The notes beneath the pieces are model-generated. The model worked only from the letters and a program-made list of their open reading frames with translations. It had not been told where the DNA came from and did not search any database. Position numbers and translations under genes: made by a program. This document shows, piece after piece, positions 60,603-64,000 of a stretch of 64,000 nucleotides of DNA. Numbering within the stretch: position 1 is the stretch's first letter; each line of letters begins with the position of its first letter. Source of the stretch: JAKZRT01 sp965247915 (lineage in GTDB: Bacteria; Pseudomonadota; Alphaproteobacteria; Rhodobacterales; Rhodobacteraceae); contig OZ252048.1 in NCBI GenBank assembly GCA_965247915.1, positions 3,038,001 through 3,102,000 on the forward strand. Reading direction: 5' to 3'.

Positions 60603-63152
60603 ATGCCCGACAACGCTCAACAAACTGTATACCTTTCCGATTACCGCCCGCCCGCCTATCTGGTTGACAATGTGCATCTGACGTTTGTTCTCACCGAATC
60701 CGCGACGCGGGTCCGCTCGAGCGTGCGGTTTCGGCCCAACGGCCAAGCGCCGGGGCAGTTTTCGCTGGATGGCGAACATCTCAAGCTGATAAGCGCCAAA
60801 ATCGACGGCAAGCCGGTCGCGCCCGAGGTGACGGACCTTGGGCTGACCTGCGCGGTGCCCGATGCACCGTTCTTGTGGGAGGCCGAGGTCGAGATCGATC
60901 CGGCCGCCAACACAGGCCTGGAAGGGCTTTACTTGTCGAACGGCTTGTTCGCCACCCAATGCGAGGCGCAGGGCTTTCGCCGCATCACCTATTATCCGGA
61001 CCGGCCCGATGTGATGGCACCGTTCAGCGTGCGCATTGAAAGCGATCTGCCAGTGCTTTTGTCGAACGGCAATCGCGGTGCGCACGGCGATGGCTGGGCC
61101 GAATGGCACGACCCCTGGCCCAAGCCGGCGTATCTTTTTGCGCTGGTTGCCGGCGATCTGGCGGCGCATTCGGACAGCTTCCGCACCCTCTCGGGGCGCG
61201 ACGTGGCGCTGAACCTCTGGGTGCGACCCGGCCCGGACGAGGCCAAATGCGCCTGGGCCATTGACAGCCTGAAACGGGCCATGGCGTGGGACGAACGGGT
61301 TTATGGGCGCGAATACGACTTGGACATTTTCAACATTGTCGCGGTCGATGACTTCAATTCGGGGGCCATGGAGAACAAGGGGTTGAACATTTTCAACTCT
61401 GCGGCGGTTCTGGCCAGCCCCGACACAGCGACCGACGCCGACTTTGAGCGGATCGAGGGGATCGTTGCGCATGAGTATTTCCACAACTGGACCGGCAACC
61501 GGATCACCTGCCGTGACTGGTTCCAGTTGTCGCTGAAAGAAGGGCTGACGGTGTTCCGCGATCAGCAGTTCACCGGCGACATGCGGTCCGTCCCGGTCAA
61601 GCGCATCGACGATGTCCTGACCCTGCGGGCCCGGCAGTTTCGCGAAGACAACGGCCCGTTGGCGCACCCCGTGCGCCCGGAAAGTTTTGTCGAGATCAAC
61701 AACTTTTATACCGCCACGGTCTACGAGAAAGGGGCCGAAATTATCGGGATGCTCAGGCGCCTGGTGGGCGTTGAGGGCTATCGCGCCGCGCTGGATCTGT
61801 ATTTTGACCGCCACGACGGTCAGGCGGCCACCATCGAGGACTGGCTCAAAGTCTTTGAGGATTCCACCGGTCGCGATCTGAGCCAGTTCAAGCGCTGGTA
61901 TGCCCAGGCCGGCACCCCGCGCCTGAGCGTCAGCGACGCCTTTACCAATGGCACCTATGCGCTGAACCTGACGCAGGAGACCCCGCCGACGCCGGGGCAG
62001 GACGCAAAGCTGCCCCTGCACATGCCGGTGGCGGTTGGCCTGTTGGGGCCGAACGGCGACGAGGTGCTGCCGACCACGATCTTAGAGCTGACCAAAGTCA
62101 GCCAGACCTTCATGTTTCACGGGCTGGGCGCGCGGCCCGTGCCGTCGATCAACCGCGGGTTTTCGGCCCCGGTGATATTGAACCACGTGACCGACGACGC
62201 CGAGCGCGCATTTCTGCTGACCCACGACACCGACCCGTTCAACCGGTGGGAAGCCGGACGGATATTGGCGAAAAATACTTTGGTATCAATGATTACCCAG
62301 GACAAACCGCCCGCGCGCGCCTATCTCGACGGGCTGGCGGTTCTGGCCAGCGACACCGGCCAGGACCCGGCGTTTCGCGCCGTTGGCCTGAGCCTGCCGG
62401 GGCAGGATGACATCGCCCAGACGCTGTTCGACGGCGGGACGACGCCGGACCCAACCGCCATCTGGCAGGCGCGCGAGGCGCTGGCCCAGGCGGTCGCCGA
62501 ACGGCTGGCCGACGATCTGCCGGGGCTGATGGCCGCCACCGAGGTGCGGCAAGCCTACAAGCCCGATTCCGATCAGTCGGGGCGGCGCGACCTGTGGCTG
62601 GCGGCACTGGGCTATCTGAGCCGGCTCGACGGTGGCGCTGCGGCGGCCCGGATGTTTGGCGACGCCGACAACATGACCCTACAGCTTGGCGCCTTGCTGA
62701 CGCTTCTCAGGGTCGAGAGGGGCAATCGCGAACTGGCGCAGTTTCACGATCGCTGGCAGGGCGACCGGCTGGTCATGCACAAGTGGTTTTCGGCGCAGGT
62801 CATCTCGGCCCGTCCCGACCGCACCGCCGAAGTCGCGCGGGGCCTGTCCGAACACCCCGATTTCGACTGGCAGAACCCAAACCGGTTCCGGTCGGTCATC
62901 GGCGCGCTTGGCGGCAATCCGGCCGGGTTCCACGACCCTACGGGGGCGTCCTACAATCTGGTCGCCGACTGGCTGATCCGGCTTGATCCGGTCAATCCCC
63001 GGGTCGCCGCGCGTATGTGCACGATGTTCGAGACATGGCGCCGCTACGACACGGGCCGCCAGAGCTTGATGCGCGCCGCGATCGAGCGCATCGCCGCGAC
63101 ACCGGATATTTCGCGCGAAACCGGCGAAATGCTGGCCCGGCTTTTGGGCTAA
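60603..63152 (+). CDS. pepN: Aminopeptidase N
   Basis: An 849-aa M1 zinc aminopeptidase. GAMENKGLNIFNSAAVL is the exopeptidase GAMEN motif. HEYFHNWTGNRITCRDWFQL is the HEXXH-x18-E zinc site, completed by LKEGLTVFRDQQF. The four M1 domains are covered, and the length matches E. coli PepN (870 aa). No signal peptide: cytosolic. It frees N-terminal residues from peptides. The start ATG follows GAGAGCC at 60603 and precedes PDNAQQTVYLSDYRPPAYLV, as in family members. Confidence 0.97.
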   Translation: MPDNAQQTVYLSDYRPPAYLVDNVHLTFVLTESATRVRSSVRFRPNGQAPGQFSLDGEHLKLISAKIDGKPVAPEVTDLGLTCAVPDAPFLWEAEVEIDPAANTGLEGLYLSNGLFATQCEAQGFRRITYYPDRPDVMAPFSVRIESDLPVLLSNGNRGAHGDGWAEWHDPWPKPAYLFALVAGDLAAHSDSFRTLSGRDVALNLWVRPGPDEAKCAWAIDSLKRAMAWDERVYGREYDLDIFNIVAVDDFNSGAMENKGLNIFNSAAVLASPDTATDADFERIEGIVAHEYFHNWTGNRITCRDWFQLSLKEGLTVFRDQQFTGDMRSVPVKRIDDVLTLRARQFREDNGPLAHPVRPESFVEINNFYTATVYEKGAEIIGMLRRLVGVEGYRAALDLYFDRHDGQAATIEDWLKVFEDSTGRDLSQFKRWYAQAGTPRLSVSDAFTNGTYALNLTQETPPTPGQDAKLPLHMPVAVGLLGPNGDEVLPTTILELTKVSQTFMFHGLGARPVPSINRGFSAPVILNHVTDDAERAFLLTHDTDPFNRWEAGRILAKNTLVSMITQDKPPARAYLDGLAVLASDTGQDPAFRAVGLSLPGQDDIAQTLFDGGTTPDPTAIWQAREALAQAVAERLADDLPGLMAATEVRQAYKPDSDQSGRRDLWLAALGYLSRLDGGAAAARMFGDADNMTLQLGALLTLLRVERGNRELAQFHDRWQGDRLVMHKWFSAQVISARPDRTAEVARGLSEHPDFDWQNPNRFRSVIGALGGNPAGFHDPTGASYNLVADWLIRLDPVNPRVAARMCTMFETWRRYDTGRQSLMRAAIERIAATPDISRETGEMLARLLG

Positions 63153-63308
63153 ATCCGGGCCTGTGCGGCGCGGCGGCGGCCGCGAATCATGGCGACCCTG
63201 ACGCATTGCTTTGGGTCAATTCAGCAGGGCTGGGTCCGCGCACGGGCGTACGGCACCGCAATTGCTGCCGATCCTGGCGCGACCGTTCATCCCAAGGGTC
63301 TGAAAACT

Positions 63309-63809
63309 ATGGATTTCGGCAAGTATCCACCGACCCGGGCGGACCATAGCTTTCGCCATATTAAAGCCTACATCCGGGTGCAATTGGGGCCAATGGCTGA
63401 CACCCTGAAATTCGAGACCCATCCCGGCCGGTTCTAGGCCATCGTCGTTTCGCTGGTCGGCTTTGGCATTCTGACCTTAGGCATCGCGTCGATCTGGCCG
63501 TGGTATGTCTGCGTGATGTGGACGGCGTTAACGCTGGCGCTGATGTGGGTAATATCCTCGGTCGGGCGCGCCGGGATCAGGATCGACGCGAACAACCTTT
63601 CGTTCTGGGTCGGACGCCATCGGCGGATTGTACCGCTTGACCAGATCGATCACGTCCGCGTCACCCACCCGATCAGCGGTGAGGACACGGCGGCGATCTA
63701 TTTCTGCAAGGGCGACACCCAGATACTGCCTCAGAACGCGCTTCCGCCTACCGAAGACCTGACCATGACGCTGATGGCGCATGGTATAAGGGTCAAGAAG
63801 ATCGGCTGA
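63309..63809 (+). pseudogene. Small membrane protein gene with in-frame amber codon
   Basis: From ATG 63309 the frame reads MDFGKYPPTRADHSFRHI to a TAG at 63435-63437, then continues in the same frame through two helices (AIVVSLVGFGILTLGIASIW, VMWTALTLALMWVISSVG) and a C-terminal soluble part (RIVPLDQIDHVRVTHP). The full ~166-aa product would be a two-helix protein with a PH-like tail. The amber probably replaced TGG (HPGRF-W-AIVV). Translation could restart at GTG/ATG 63513, but that would lose the first helix. I do not recognise a named family. Confidence 0.55.
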
Positions 63810-63881
63810 GCAGCCACCCCCTTGCCGCGCTAGCCGTGCTGACCTAAGACGCTCGTGCCGGAAAACGCTGGACCCGCCACG

Positions 63882-64000
63882 ATGCCAGATCTCACGTATA
63901 AAGCCCCCGCGCCCAAGGTCATTCAGGGCGCAAAATCGGACTGCGAGCTGGTGATCGGGCTGGAGGTTCACGCCCAGGTCGCGTCGAACGCCAAGCTCTT
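63882..64000 (+). CDS. gatB: Asp/Glu-tRNA amidotransferase subunit B, N-terminal part
   Basis: ATG 63882 opens a frame reading LVIGLEVHAQVASNAKL, the invariant start of GatB, which with GatA and GatC converts Glu-tRNA(Gln) and Asp-tRNA(Asn) to the amidated forms. The gene runs off the window. The roughly 20 residues before LVIGLEVH fit alphaproteobacterial GatB. Confidence 0.93.
   Translation, partial: MPDLTYKAPAPKVIQGAKSDCELVIGLEVHAQVASNAKL

Noticed and set aside
60498..62021. 507-residue minus-strand open frame opposite pepN
   Set aside because: Shadow frame; pepN motifs on the plus strand are complete.

Overview
The window is a GC-rich alphaproteobacterial chromosome segment. It most resembles the Rhodobacteraceae/Roseobacter group: folB-folP-glmM order, the pntAB layout, a GAAC-N7-GAAC LexA box, and betaine- and peptide-oriented catabolic genes. 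No tRNA, rRNA or CRISPR array was seen. Family names come from motif and sequence recognition by eye, without database searches.

Layout. 1-3 kb: core folate and cell-wall genes (folB end, folP, glmM). 3.1-9.8 kb: an IS630 element, an aldo/keto reductase, a LexA-box-preceded imuA-like gene without imuB or dnaE2, an MFS permease, an IS110 element with a long leader, and an acyl-CoA dehydrogenase. 10-15.2 kb: a compact operon of a Tat-exported LolA-like protein, two FtsX/MacB-type permeases, their ATPase and a predicted outer-membrane barrel. 15.5-26.3 kb: a URO-D family protein, an inositol-monophosphatase family protein, a complete carbohydrate-type ABC importer, a ROK regulator fused to a propeller-like domain, and a stand-alone MetE catalytic domain. 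Together these look like an uptake-plus-methyl-transfer locus of unknown substrate.

26.4-44.7 kb is an insertion-sequence graveyard. It holds two full copies and one partial copy of one IS3-family element, two other IS3-family elements, a truncated IS66 and an IS66 tail, and a second near-identical IS630. Among these are broken genes (DUF1772-like, BCCT betaine transporter, SDR, GlxA-type regulator, DUF1173-like, parE). A compact MttB-methyltransferase/FAD-oxidoreductase pair and an IclR regulator survive intact. A 44-nt hairpin occurs on both sides of the mttB operon.

44.9-53.1 kb: two M20 amidohydrolases and a fused DppD-DppF ATPase, divergent from a peptide-binding protein and two permeases, forming one oligopeptide or acylated-amino-acid utilisation system. 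53.3-54.35 kb: a third, different IS630 member. 54.4-64 kb: pntAB, an SDR, a sugar isomerase, a small cytochrome c, a class I glutamine amidotransferase-like hydrolase, pepN, a membrane-protein gene broken by an amber codon, and the start of gatB.
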